The notes beneath the pieces are model-generated. The model ran no database searches, was not told where the DNA came from, and worked only from the letters and a program-made list of their open reading frames with translations. Below are positions 1 through 8,007 of a stretch of DNA of 38,004 nucleotides, in pieces. The DNA is from Spirobacillus cienkowskii (GTDB lineage: Bacteria > Bdellovibrionota_B > Oligoflexia > Silvanigrellales > Silvanigrellaceae), in contig QOVW01000081.1 in NCBI GenBank assembly GCA_003339605.1, positions 1 through 38,004 of the forward strand. Reading direction: 5' to 3'. The number at the start of each line of letters is the position of its first letter. The stretch's first letter is position 1. A program made the position numbers and the translations under genes.

Positions 1-7
1 TTGACTT

Positions 8-415
8 TTAACTGATTTCTTCTTTACCATTGGACAACCCTTCTATATGAACGCCTAAGTTCATAGCATATTGTCCACTAAAAGGAATCACTTTAGTATC
101 CAAAAAATGAAAATGATGCTTAATGTTAGTATCATAAACAATTTTGACAGTATGTGGAAGTTTTAATTCCTTTAGCATCCCAACTTGCACTAAAACATCT
201 AAAGTATTGTAAACTGTAGCACGACTCAACTTTGGAAAATTTGCATCAGTCCACATTTTGATATCTTCTGCTGTTGGATGATCGGCTTCACATAGCACAT
301 ATTTACAAATTGCAATGCGCTGAGCTGTAGCACCAACACCAATATTTTTTAACCTTTCTTCAATTTCTAATGGAGACAAAAAAAGATTGTTTAATTTTTT
401 ATTAACAAATGACAT
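8..415 (-). CDS. Fur-family transcriptional regulator, Irr-like
   Basis: A 135-residue Fur-superfamily DNA-binding protein. The winged-helix part is clear: HPTAEDI at about 46-52 and SRATVYNTLDVLV at about 64-76, the recognition helix of the family. The CxxC zinc pairs of Fur, PerR and Zur are missing. In their place is VYDTN followed by a His cluster (KHHFHF, about 99-104), which resembles the haem-responsive Irr branch, whose members have YFDTNT then HHH. An Irr-like role in sensing iron or haem status, or peroxide, is inferred from this pattern. The ATG is supported by GGGG seven bases upstream and by an extended -10 promoter. Family assignment is firm; the Irr-like subgroup is tentative. 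It is followed on the same strand by nothing visible before the window edge. Confidence 0.82.
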   Translation of the reverse strand: MSFVNKKLNNLFLSPLEIEERLKNIGVGATAQRIAICKYVLCEADHPTAEDIKMWTDANFPKLSRATVYNTLDVLVQVGMLKELKLPHTVKIVYDTNIKHHFHFLDTKVIPFSGQYAMNLGVHIEGLSNGKEEIS

Positions 416-453
416 AAATGAACCCCATTTAAAATCTATACAAAAAAAATAGA

Positions 454-462
454 ATTATAGCA
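454..462 (-). promoter_or_regulatory. Extended -10 promoter of the Fur-family gene
   Basis: Read on the minus strand, TGC precedes a perfect TATAAT (454-459), giving an extended -10 element about 40 bases before the ATG. I see no good -35 at 17 bases, as is common for extended -10 promoters. Confidence 0.45.
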
Positions 463-573
463 AAAACTGATTGGACAAAGTCTAAAATAATACAAGTTAT
501 TGGAGTTCATAGATGAAAACTAAAAAAACCTCCTCATATTATGAAGATTCATTATTACTAGAAAACAGATATA

Positions 574-1167
574 TTAAGCTCTTGGCAAGTGCCAATTTTT
601 CAACAATGAAACGATGCGGCAGGTAAATATAAAAATAATGACTATAATATCAGTTATGACTTGAGAAAATATGCCTAATAATAAAAAATATAAAACTCCC
701 CCAAGCATTGCAAAACCACCATACACTTCTTTTTGAAATACATAAGGAACGCGATTGACAATAACATCACGTATGACACCGCCAAAGCATGCAGTAATGA
801 CGCCCATTAATACACATTGATAATTTAATAGTTCAGACGCAATTCCTGCTTTAACACCAACAACTGTAAAAAATGCGAGGCCTAACGCATCAAATATCAA
901 AATAGATTTTTCAAAAAATGCATTTTTTTTCTTAATCATAAAAATAATAATAGACGCTATTAATGCGATTAACCAATAAACAGGAGTATTAAAAACAGTT
1001 GGAGGTGTTTTTCCAAGAATAATATCTCTCAGAAAGCCACCACCAAACCCAGCAACAACCGACATCACAAAAATTCCAAAAATATCCATTTTTCTTGCTA
1101 CTGCAAGCGAGGCGCCACTGATACAAAATGCAAATGAACCACCATACTCAACAATATTTATAAGCAT
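574..1167 (-). CDS. TRIC cation channel family membrane protein (UPF0126, YadS/YicG-like)
   Basis: A 197-residue integral membrane protein of about seven hydrophobic segments made of two homologous halves. Each half carries the glycine-rich signature: GFGGGFLRDIILG in the first and CFGGVIRDVIVNRVP in the second. This is the UPF0126/TRIC family. Prokaryotic members have been shown to form monovalent cation channels, and some have been proposed as glycine transporters. The open frame extends to a TTG at 1191, but AAAGGA six bases before the ATG at 1167 favours the shorter start. It is divergent from the cysteine desulfurase gene, with about 100 bases between them. The substrate cannot be read from the sequence. 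Confidence 0.85.
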   Translation of the reverse strand: MLINIVEYGGSFAFCISGASLAVARKMDIFGIFVMSVVAGFGGGFLRDIILGKTPPTVFNTPVYWLIALIASIIIFMIKKKNAFFEKSILIFDALGLAFFTVVGVKAGIASELLNYQCVLMGVITACFGGVIRDVIVNRVPYVFQKEVYGGFAMLGGVLYFLLLGIFSQVITDIIVIIFIFTCRIVSLLKNWHLPRA

Positions 1168-1269
1168 AAAATTCCTTTGTTGCGAAAACAAAACAATAAC
1201 GATTGCAAATTATTACCTCAACGTTTAAATTTAAATTCTTGGTACTAACTTGATTTTTGGAACATATAT

Positions 1270-2553
1270 ATGACAAAAAATAAATTTTTAAAAAATTTCA
1301 TGTTACCTCGTAATCTTATGAGCTCTAGTAAAAAAAATGTTCCTCCAATTTATTTTGGGGGAGTGTCGTTACCAGAAAAAACAATTTATTTAGACTTTGC
1401 AGCCAGCACACCACTTGATGTCAGAGTGTTTGAAGCAATGACTCCATGGATGCTTGGTTACTTTGCCAATCCTGCAAACCGAATTCATCCAATGGGCGAA
1501 TTAACGGAATACGCAATTGGCACTGCTCGCACCCAAATAGCTACAATATTTGATGTCAATTTTGAAGATGTTATTTTTACATCAAGTGCAACTGAAAGTA
1601 ATAATTTATTATTAAGAGGACTTATTGAACATCCTCTCAGAAAGCGCAATAAAATTGTCTATAGTGCGACCGAACACTCAAGCGTGATTGCAACGGCACA
1701 AGCTTTAGCAGAACACTACGGAAAAAGTTTAGGAATTGAAGTTGCAGAACTTCCAGTGGATGCAAATGGACTTATTATTTTAGAAAAGGCTAAAAAAATT
1801 ATTGATGACAGAACATTGTGTGTCTGTGCCATGGATGTCAATAATGAAACAGGAGTTGTCCAAACAAACCTCCCAGAACTCAAAGAAATATGCAATAACA
1901 CTGGAACATTATTACATATTGATGCTGCTCAAGGATTTGCACGTTCATCTAAAATCGCATATAATGTTGAATATGATACACTAACAATTTCTTCTGCAAA
2001 AATTTATGGCCCTAAAGGAGCTGCTGCACTGATAATTAGAAAAAAACAACCCCGGATTCGGATTGCGGCACAACTTACAGGTGGCGGTCATGAGTTTCAA
2101 TTGCGATCAGGAACCCCAAACACAGCCGCAATTGTCGGTTTTGCAAAAGCATGTCAATTACAAAAAGATGAGGCACTTTTGCGTATTGATCACTTCAAAA
2201 CTATGGAACATGCATTTTTTCAAGAATTGACTCAAAATATTGATCCAATAGTTTATGGAGCAGCAACAAATAAAGTTTCTGGAATATTGGCTTTATGCTT
2301 TAAAGACGTCAATGGCATGAAACTTCTCGAACACAGCAAAACTGTGTGTGCAAGTACTGGAAGCGCTTGCAAAACTCTTCAAGCAACCGCAAGCCACGTG
2401 CTGACTGCAATGGGTGTCGAAGTCAGTCATGCATTATCGAGTGTGCGTATTAGTTTTGGCCTCACTAATAATGAAGCAGAGGTTCGCGAAGCAGCTCATA
2501 TTTTATCACGCACTGCGCAACATCTAAAAATTAACGCAACGGCTATACCATAG
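1270..2553 (+). CDS. Cysteine desulfurase (NifS/IscS-like, PLP-dependent)
   Basis: A 427-residue class V aminotransferase-fold enzyme that would remove sulfur from cysteine for Fe-S clusters or tRNA thiolation. Visible motifs are YLDFAASTPLD (40-50), TEHSSV with the PLP-stacking His136, HIDAAQ (216-221), the PLP lysine K244 in SSAKIYGPKG, the RSGTPN motif (279-284) and the catalytic Cys367 in STGSACKT. The residue before the PLP lysine is Ala, where IscS has His. About 38 residues precede the usual family start; an internal start is possible but has no better ribosome binding site. No iscU, iscA or iscR lies next to it. The following glpD-like gene starts 13 bases downstream, so the two may be co-transcribed. 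Confidence 0.88.
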   Translation: MTKNKFLKNFMLPRNLMSSSKKNVPPIYFGGVSLPEKTIYLDFAASTPLDVRVFEAMTPWMLGYFANPANRIHPMGELTEYAIGTARTQIATIFDVNFEDVIFTSSATESNNLLLRGLIEHPLRKRNKIVYSATEHSSVIATAQALAEHYGKSLGIEVAELPVDANGLIILEKAKKIIDDRTLCVCAMDVNNETGVVQTNLPELKEICNNTGTLLHIDAAQGFARSSKIAYNVEYDTLTISSAKIYGPKGAAALIIRKKQPRIRIAAQLTGGGHEFQLRSGTPNTAAIVGFAKACQLQKDEALLRIDHFKTMEHAFFQELTQNIDPIVYGAATNKVSGILALCFKDVNGMKLLEHSKTVCASTGSACKTLQATASHVLTAMGVEVSHALSSVRISFGLTNNEAEVREAAHILSRTAQHLKINATAIP

Positions 2554-2566
2554 GAAACAAACTAAC

Positions 2567-3898
2567 ATGGATTTAAATGTACTTATTATAGGTGGCGGTA
2601 TTCATGGGGTTGGTATTCTACATGATTTGGCAACCCGAAACGTTCATGGTGTCCATTTGGTTGAAAAAAATATTTTGTCCTCTGGCACTTCTAGCCGTAG
2701 CACAAAGTTGATCCATGGCGGTCTTAGATATCTCGAACATTTAAACCAATGGAGCCTTGTGTATGAAGCCTTGCACGAAAGAGGTCTGTTATTACAATTA
2801 TTAAAAGGTATTGTTAAACCTCTGCCATTTGTCTTACCCAATTTTAAAGGTGATAAAAGGCCTCCCTGCCTAATTCGCTTAGGATTGTTTTTTTACGACC
2901 TCCTTGCAGGAGATGGAGGACTCCCTTCTGCAAGTGCAATTCATAAAAATGAAATCATAAAATTTGCACCTTATTTAAATCAAAATAAAATTGACAAAGA
3001 AATGATTAGTGCTTTTTTATATTATGACGCACAAATGCTTGATGATGTCATAGTAAAAATAGCGGCAGCAGCTGCCGAAAAATTAGGAGCAACTTTTGAA
3101 GAACAAGCAAAAGTAACTGAAATAAAAACAATTACTGATGGATTTAAAGTAACAATCACAAAAGGGAACTCTACAACAACAGTCACTACAAAAAAAATTA
3201 TCAATGCAACAGGAGCTTGGGCCAATGAAAATTTATTAAAATGGGGAATTTTACCAAAAATTGCATGTTTATTAAATTTAGGAACTCATATTGTGTTTAA
3301 TCCAGAAGTTGTACCTAATGCAAATATTAATAATTGTGCCGCAACATTGATTCAAGAATTGGATGGGAGAATTGTTTTTTTTATTCCCTGGTTCGATAAA
3401 TGGCTTTATGGGACTACAGAATCAATATTAGAAACAGAACCATCAAAAATTTCATGCCCCAAAAATGACAAAAAGTATTTAATGCAAACTGCAGAAGAGA
3501 CTTTAAACCTTTATAAAGCCGAAGAAAATATCTCAGAAATGTTTTGTGGCGTTCGATGCATGCCACTTAAGCCTTATTTAGATTTTAAAAATCTTGATGA
3601 AAAATGGTGTTTAGATCCTTATAATTCTCCATTTTATTTAAAAAAATTAGATAAAAATATTTCTAGTCTTTCAAGAGAAACTGTTATTGAAGAAACCATG
3701 TCTGGTCTTTTTTCTATATATGGAGGTAAATACACAACTTACCGAGCAATAGCACAAAAAATTGGAAGCATGATTTGCCGGCAATTAAAAGTTGGGAGTA
3801 GCTCTGGAACGCATCTTCAAGAAAATTGGTTTTTAAAAAATCTTTTAGAAGAAAAACCAGATATATTTAAAAGCAACAAATCAATTAGACAAAACTAA
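2567..3898 (+). CDS. glpD: FAD-dependent glycerol-3-phosphate dehydrogenase-like oxidoreductase, lacking the C-terminal domain
   Basis: A 443-residue DAO-family flavoprotein closely resembling GlpD, the membrane-associated enzyme that oxidises sn-glycerol 3-phosphate to dihydroxyacetone phosphate and passes electrons to quinone. The Rossmann FAD loop is GGGIHGVG (9-16), followed by the GlpD signature SRSTKLIHGGLRYLE (43-57). The late FAD motif GGKYTTYR is at 386-393. In typical GlpD about 150 residues follow that motif, including a helical DAO_C domain. Here only 50 follow and none resembles it. No displaced coding sequence for the missing part is visible downstream. The gene lies 13 bases after the cysteine desulfurase. 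Activity as GlpD is plausible but altered membrane binding or substrate is possible. Confidence 0.8.
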   Translation: MDLNVLIIGGGIHGVGILHDLATRNVHGVHLVEKNILSSGTSSRSTKLIHGGLRYLEHLNQWSLVYEALHERGLLLQLLKGIVKPLPFVLPNFKGDKRPPCLIRLGLFFYDLLAGDGGLPSASAIHKNEIIKFAPYLNQNKIDKEMISAFLYYDAQMLDDVIVKIAAAAAEKLGATFEEQAKVTEIKTITDGFKVTITKGNSTTTVTTKKIINATGAWANENLLKWGILPKIACLLNLGTHIVFNPEVVPNANINNCAATLIQELDGRIVFFIPWFDKWLYGTTESILETEPSKISCPKNDKKYLMQTAEETLNLYKAEENISEMFCGVRCMPLKPYLDFKNLDEKWCLDPYNSPFYLKKLDKNISSLSRETVIEETMSGLFSIYGGKYTTYRAIAQKIGSMICRQLKVGSSSGTHLQENWFLKNLLEEKPDIFKSNKSIRQN

Positions 3899-4002
3899 CA
3901 AAGAATTTTAGTCAAAAAATTTGAATATATTAAATTTAATCTTCTAATATAATATATTTTTGTTTATAATATAAATAATTTTAAAGCCAAAATGGGGTGT
4001 AT

Positions 4003-5259
4003 ATGAAGAAAAATTCAAAAAAACTTTCTGCTTTTGGTTTATTAAAAAAAAATCTATTTTTACAAATAATCATTGCTGTAATTCTTGGAATTATTGTTGG
4101 AATATTAGCGCCAAGATTTGCGGTTGAATTAAAAATCATTGCAATAATATTTATTAAATTCATAAAAATGGTAATATCACCCATAGTTTTTGTCTCAATT
4201 ATACTTGGCGTTTGCTCACATGGAAAACATAATACAATAGGTAAATTAGCATTAAAAACTTTAATATATTTTGAAATCATGTCGATTGTGGCTGTTATAT
4301 TAACATTTGCGATGATGTTATTTTTTCAACCCGGTGCAGGAATAAATGTTAGCACCTTTCATAATATAGACATATCAAGCTTCAAACCAAAAGGAGAAAC
4401 CACAAGCGGTTTTAAAGAATTTATTATCAATATGATACCTGAAAATTTTTTTGCTACTTTAGCAGGTGATAATCTTTTAGCAATTATAGTACTTGCTGTA
4501 ATTTTTTCGATTGCAATCTTAAATATTAAAAACAACCAAAATATTCTTGGTTTTTTGGAATCAACAAATCAAATATTTTTTAAATTAATTGGTATGATTT
4601 CAAAAATTTCTCCAATAGCAGCTTTTGGTGCTATTGCATCAACTATCGGTTATCAAGGAATTAAAATAATTAGTTTACTTGCAAACTTTATTTTAATTAT
4701 GAGTTTAAGTATGTTATTATTCTGGATTTTACTCTATTTTGTTGGTAAATTATACGGATTCAGTCCAATTAAACTTATGAAACACATTAAAGATGAAATG
4801 TCGATAGCATTTGGCACTTCATCATCAGAATCAGTATTTCCTCAACTATTACAAAAATTAGAAAGTTTTGGTTGCTCCAAAAAAGTAGTTAGCTTTGTCC
4901 TACCAACTGGCTACGCTTTTAACCTAGACGGTACAGCAATTTATGTTACCGCAGGCGCTCTTTTTATTCAGCAAGCTTACAATATTCCATTTCATACGTC
5001 AGAATATTTATCACTTTTATTTACAATTCTTATTGTATCAAAAGGAGCTGCTGGTATAACAGGAGCTGGATTTGTAACGTTATCTGCAGTTCTAAGCGCC
5101 ATGCCAGGACACCTGATTCCCATTGAAGGTCTTGCTTTATTGCTTGGTATTGATAGATTTATGTCAGATGCACGCACAGTGACAAATATTATTGGCAATA
5201 CAGTTGGTACAGTTATTATTGCAAAATCAGAAAATGAGTTTAAACCTCCTAAAACGTAA
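4003..5259 (+). CDS. Dicarboxylate/amino acid:cation symporter (DAACS family, GltP/DctA-like)
   Basis: A 418-residue inner-membrane carrier of the SLC1/DAACS family, which couples uptake of glutamate, aspartate or C4-dicarboxylates to H+ or Na+. The family motifs appear in order: the serine-rich hairpin FGTSSSESVFPQL, the helical segment PTGYAFNLDGTAIY (the NxDGTA motif), the second hairpin SKGAAGITGAGF, and the substrate-binding helix DRFMSDARTVTNIIGN. The Asp-x-x-x-Thr-x-x-Asn pattern of the last helix is intact. A GTG at 3997 is in frame, but GGGG five bases before the ATG at 4003 fits better. The phosphatase gene begins 14 bases after its stop, suggesting an operon. Which substrate is carried cannot be decided. 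Confidence 0.9.
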   Translation: MKKNSKKLSAFGLLKKNLFLQIIIAVILGIIVGILAPRFAVELKIIAIIFIKFIKMVISPIVFVSIILGVCSHGKHNTIGKLALKTLIYFEIMSIVAVILTFAMMLFFQPGAGINVSTFHNIDISSFKPKGETTSGFKEFIINMIPENFFATLAGDNLLAIIVLAVIFSIAILNIKNNQNILGFLESTNQIFFKLIGMISKISPIAAFGAIASTIGYQGIKIISLLANFILIMSLSMLLFWILLYFVGKLYGFSPIKLMKHIKDEMSIAFGTSSSESVFPQLLQKLESFGCSKKVVSFVLPTGYAFNLDGTAIYVTAGALFIQQAYNIPFHTSEYLSLLFTILIVSKGAAGITGAGFVTLSAVLSAMPGHLIPIEGLALLLGIDRFMSDARTVTNIIGNTVGTVIIAKSENEFKPPKT

Positions 5260-5273
5260 CTTTTTGGAGAAAT

Positions 5274-6764
5274 ATGTCATCTCAAAAACATAGTGTTAAA
5301 AGCAAAAAAAAAATACTGATTGTATCATTTATAGCTTTATTAGTTTTAGCTATTTTAAGTTTATTTTTTAAATACACATTAGAAAATTTTATAAGAGAGC
5401 AAACAAATTTTAGTAAAGTAATTAATATTGCTGGAAAACAAAGAATGTTAAGTCAAAGAGTTATGCTATTAATTCAATCGATGAACATGCAAAAACAAAA
5501 TGATGGTTATCAAATAATAAGAAGTGATCTATTAAATTGTCTGCAATTAATGAAAAAATCAATACAAGATTTAACCAATGGAAACACTTTAGAAGGCATT
5601 GCAAAAATTACTAATAGTGAAATTGAAAGAAACTATTATGGAAAAACAAATTTATATCAAAGAACAATTGATTTTATTGAATTCGCAGAAACATCAGCAA
5701 ATAATTATAATTTTACAGACTTTCTTTTTGAATATAACATTTACAAAGTGAATAGCCTGCTAAATGACTTAGACAAAATGGTTACTCTTTACATTAACGA
5801 AAGTAACACTCAATTAAACAAAATAATAGCATTTAATTATTTAATTTTTTATTCAATTATTTTTGTAATATTTTTTGAGTTTTTTATTATTTTCAAACCA
5901 CTTAGTGCAAAAATATACAATAAATTTAAAGAACTAGAAATTCAAATTTACAATTTAAAAAATGATAAATCCACTCTTGAAATCGAAACTCGATCTGCAC
6001 AACGAGCTTTAGGAAACATTGTACCCAGAGTCGAATATATTGATCAATTTAATACAGAAAGTGTTCAACTTGCATCTTACTACCAAAGCGCTAAAGGCAA
6101 AGGTGACGATTGGTGGGGAATATACGAATTTGACAAAACAAAAATTGTTTTACTTGGAGATGTATCAGGTCACGAAGCCGGAAGTGCTTTAATTGCTGCA
6201 GCAGTATCCAATTATTTTGAAGAATTATCCAATCAAAAATCAATTGATACCCATGATTTTCTTGATATATTTAAATTTTTAAATGAATTTATTCAAAAAA
6301 TTGGAAATCCTAAAATGTCAATGTCAATGGAGGTTTTAATTTTTAACGAAAATCTTGATCGTGTTAAATTTATCAATGCTGCACATTCTTTTCCTTATCA
6401 TATTCATTATAAAGATAATGGAGAAATTAAAATTACCCGGTTTAAATCTCGCGGTCACATTATTGGTTATAAAAACCCTCTAACAACAAACCCTGAATTT
6501 GATGAAGAACTAAAAGTTGTTGAATATGAATTTAAAGAAAATTCAATGATTTGTTTATTTAGCAATGGTTTAACAGGAAATACCGACAAAGAAGAACAAG
6601 ACTTTGGAGAAAAAAATTTGAAAAAGTTTTTTGAAAAAAATAATTTCAAAAATACCAGTGTTATAAAAGTCGTCGATAAACTTATTGACGAAGCATATAG
6701 TTTTTACGAAGAAAACCCGATTACAGATGATATTACTTTTATTCTAATGAAACGCGTTAATTGA
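5274..6764 (+). CDS. Membrane PP2C/SpoIIE-type serine phosphatase with PilJ-like N-terminal sensor domain
   Basis: A 496-residue signalling protein. TM1 is at about 13-33. A helical extracytoplasmic domain (about 40-180) opens with NIAGKQRMLSQR (51-62), the signature of the type IV pili methyl-accepting/NarX-like sensor domain. TM2 is at about 186-208. A short coiled coil leads into a SpoIIE-type PP2C domain (about 255-496). Metal-binding acidic residues are visible in KGDDWWG (D278, D279), GDVSGHEAGSALIAAA (D296) and the terminal TDDITFILM (D485, D486). Such phosphatases usually dephosphorylate anti-sigma-factor antagonists in partner-switching pathways; no such partner is in the window. GGAG four bases before the ATG supports the start. 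It follows the symporter by 14 bases and abuts the convergent downstream gene with no gap. Confidence 0.85.
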   Translation: MSSQKHSVKSKKKILIVSFIALLVLAILSLFFKYTLENFIREQTNFSKVINIAGKQRMLSQRVMLLIQSMNMQKQNDGYQIIRSDLLNCLQLMKKSIQDLTNGNTLEGIAKITNSEIERNYYGKTNLYQRTIDFIEFAETSANNYNFTDFLFEYNIYKVNSLLNDLDKMVTLYINESNTQLNKIIAFNYLIFYSIIFVIFFEFFIIFKPLSAKIYNKFKELEIQIYNLKNDKSTLEIETRSAQRALGNIVPRVEYIDQFNTESVQLASYYQSAKGKGDDWWGIYEFDKTKIVLLGDVSGHEAGSALIAAAVSNYFEELSNQKSIDTHDFLDIFKFLNEFIQKIGNPKMSMSMEVLIFNENLDRVKFINAAHSFPYHIHYKDNGEIKITRFKSRGHIIGYKNPLTTNPEFDEELKVVEYEFKENSMICLFSNGLTGNTDKEEQDFGEKNLKKFFEKNNFKNTSVIKVVDKLIDEAYSFYEENPITDDITFILMKRVN

Positions 6765-7907
6765 TTACAAACGCAACTCAATAATAAGCCCTTCGGAACC
6801 TTGCTTCACTTCGTAATCACAACCAGAAACATTTGCCAAATCAATCCAAGTTACAAAACTAATTAAAGCAAATAAGGTATTTGGACTATTTGGATCAAGA
6901 GCAATAATTTCCATGCCTTTTTCGATTCGTTCATTCACATCAAGCTGAATGTTTTTCATCAAATCAAAAAACTCTTGGGGAAACACCATCCCTTCACATT
7001 CCCATCGTGCAATCACTTTTCCATCAATGCTTTTTGCCGAAAAGACAACTCCATTTCCGCGCCTTGCAAAATAAACACAACTTCTCCATGGCCCCACCAA
7101 CAAGCGGCGTAAAACCGCTTCATTGGTATTTGCTTTTAGTGGCGTGACAATGGCTTGCTCAATATTAATTCCTTTTCTTCTCCAAGTTGTGTCAAAAGTG
7201 TCTGCCACATCCCTAAAAATTTGAGAAACATCCATATTTTGCGGAGGAGACTTTAAAATTAACTTCTCAATAATCCCTTTTGGATCATTAGCTAGATAAA
7301 TTTCAAATTCGTTTAAACTATCTATAACATCGTTCCATCTACGCTTTAATAACGAATTGGGATCGGCGCCATTAATTAACGAAAAGGCATCTTGAGCACG
7401 TTCTTGGCGTTGTTTTAAAAAAGCCTTTTCCATCGCATAAGCTCTCACTTGCTGTATAAACTGATACAACGCCATTTCTGGTGCAGGAATCCCTTTTCTA
7501 GGCTCTTCATAGTAAATTTGATTTTTTAAAAACTTTACACTTAAAGAAATTTTATTTAAGTTGTCTTTATTAGATATTAAATGACTACAAATGCCCCCTA
7601 TTTGATAGAGTATAAAAAATAGGGATAGGATTAAAGATATGAATGAACCTAGCAAATACCACATAAATTTATTTTGCAACGCATTGGTTTCAAAAAAAGA
7701 TAATGCAGCAAAAACTCCAGAACTCACCGCAAAAATTATGACACAAAATATACACACAATCACAATCACTGGCTGTTTTGCTTGAACAGCGCCGGTCATC
7801 TCATTTGTTGAATTTTTTTTAGAAAAATCTCCTGCCACATTATTGGTATTAAATTTTTTTTTCTTTACATACCAGGGCTCTAAATCATTTCGTTGCGACT
7901 GGATCAT
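6765..7907 (-). CDS. Membrane protein with degenerate histidine-kinase-like C-terminal region (function unknown)
   Basis: A 380-residue protein I cannot assign to a named family. It has a basic cytoplasmic N-terminus of about 45 residues, two hydrophobic helices (about 46-70 and 83-105) with a short connecting loop, and a soluble C-terminal half. That half has helices (about 145-215) where a histidine kinase would have its dimerisation domain, but without a phospho-acceptor His motif. It then has a stretch resembling a HATPase fold: DVSQIFRDVADTF, a KGINIEQ strand, EAVLRRLLVGPW in the N-box position, VVFSAKSIDG, and a final GLIIELRL. The N-box Asn and the G-boxes are absent. A non-catalytic kinase-derived scaffold is an inference. 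Its own promoter is visible upstream. Confidence 0.6.
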   Translation of the reverse strand: MIQSQRNDLEPWYVKKKKFNTNNVAGDFSKKNSTNEMTGAVQAKQPVIVIVCIFCVIIFAVSSGVFAALSFFETNALQNKFMWYLLGSFISLILSLFFILYQIGGICSHLISNKDNLNKISLSVKFLKNQIYYEEPRKGIPAPEMALYQFIQQVRAYAMEKAFLKQRQERAQDAFSLINGADPNSLLKRRWNDVIDSLNEFEIYLANDPKGIIEKLILKSPPQNMDVSQIFRDVADTFDTTWRRKGINIEQAIVTPLKANTNEAVLRRLLVGPWRSCVYFARRGNGVVFSAKSIDGKVIARWECEGMVFPQEFFDLMKNIQLDVNERIEKGMEIIALDPNSPNTLFALISFVTWIDLANVSGCDYEVKQGSEGLIIELRL

Positions 7908-7958
7908 AAGTTCGTCCGCTAATAATTAGATATATGAGAAATAAAAGTCTTCTTTAAA

Positions 7959-7987
7959 ATTATACTGTAAAAAGCACAATTTAGCAA
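7959..7987 (-). promoter_or_regulatory. Sigma-70-type promoter for the kinase-like membrane protein gene
   Basis: On the minus strand, -35 TTGCTA (7982-7987) is separated by exactly 17 bases from a perfect -10 TATAAT (7959-7964). It lies about 50 bases upstream of the ATG at 7907 and just after recJ, so this gene is probably transcribed separately from the recJ operon. Confidence 0.6.
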
Positions 7988-8007
7988 AGACATTTAAATT
8001 TGCTATT

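Noticed and set aside
513-626. A 37-codon plus-strand frame with GGAG eight bases before its ATG
   Set aside because: It overlaps the 3' end of the TRIC gene antisense, the peptide resembles nothing I know, and such short frames are expected by chance.
3899-4002. TATAAT-like sequences before the symporter as a defined promoter
   Set aside because: Several overlapping TATAAT matches occur in very AT-rich DNA and none has a good -35 at 16-18 bases.
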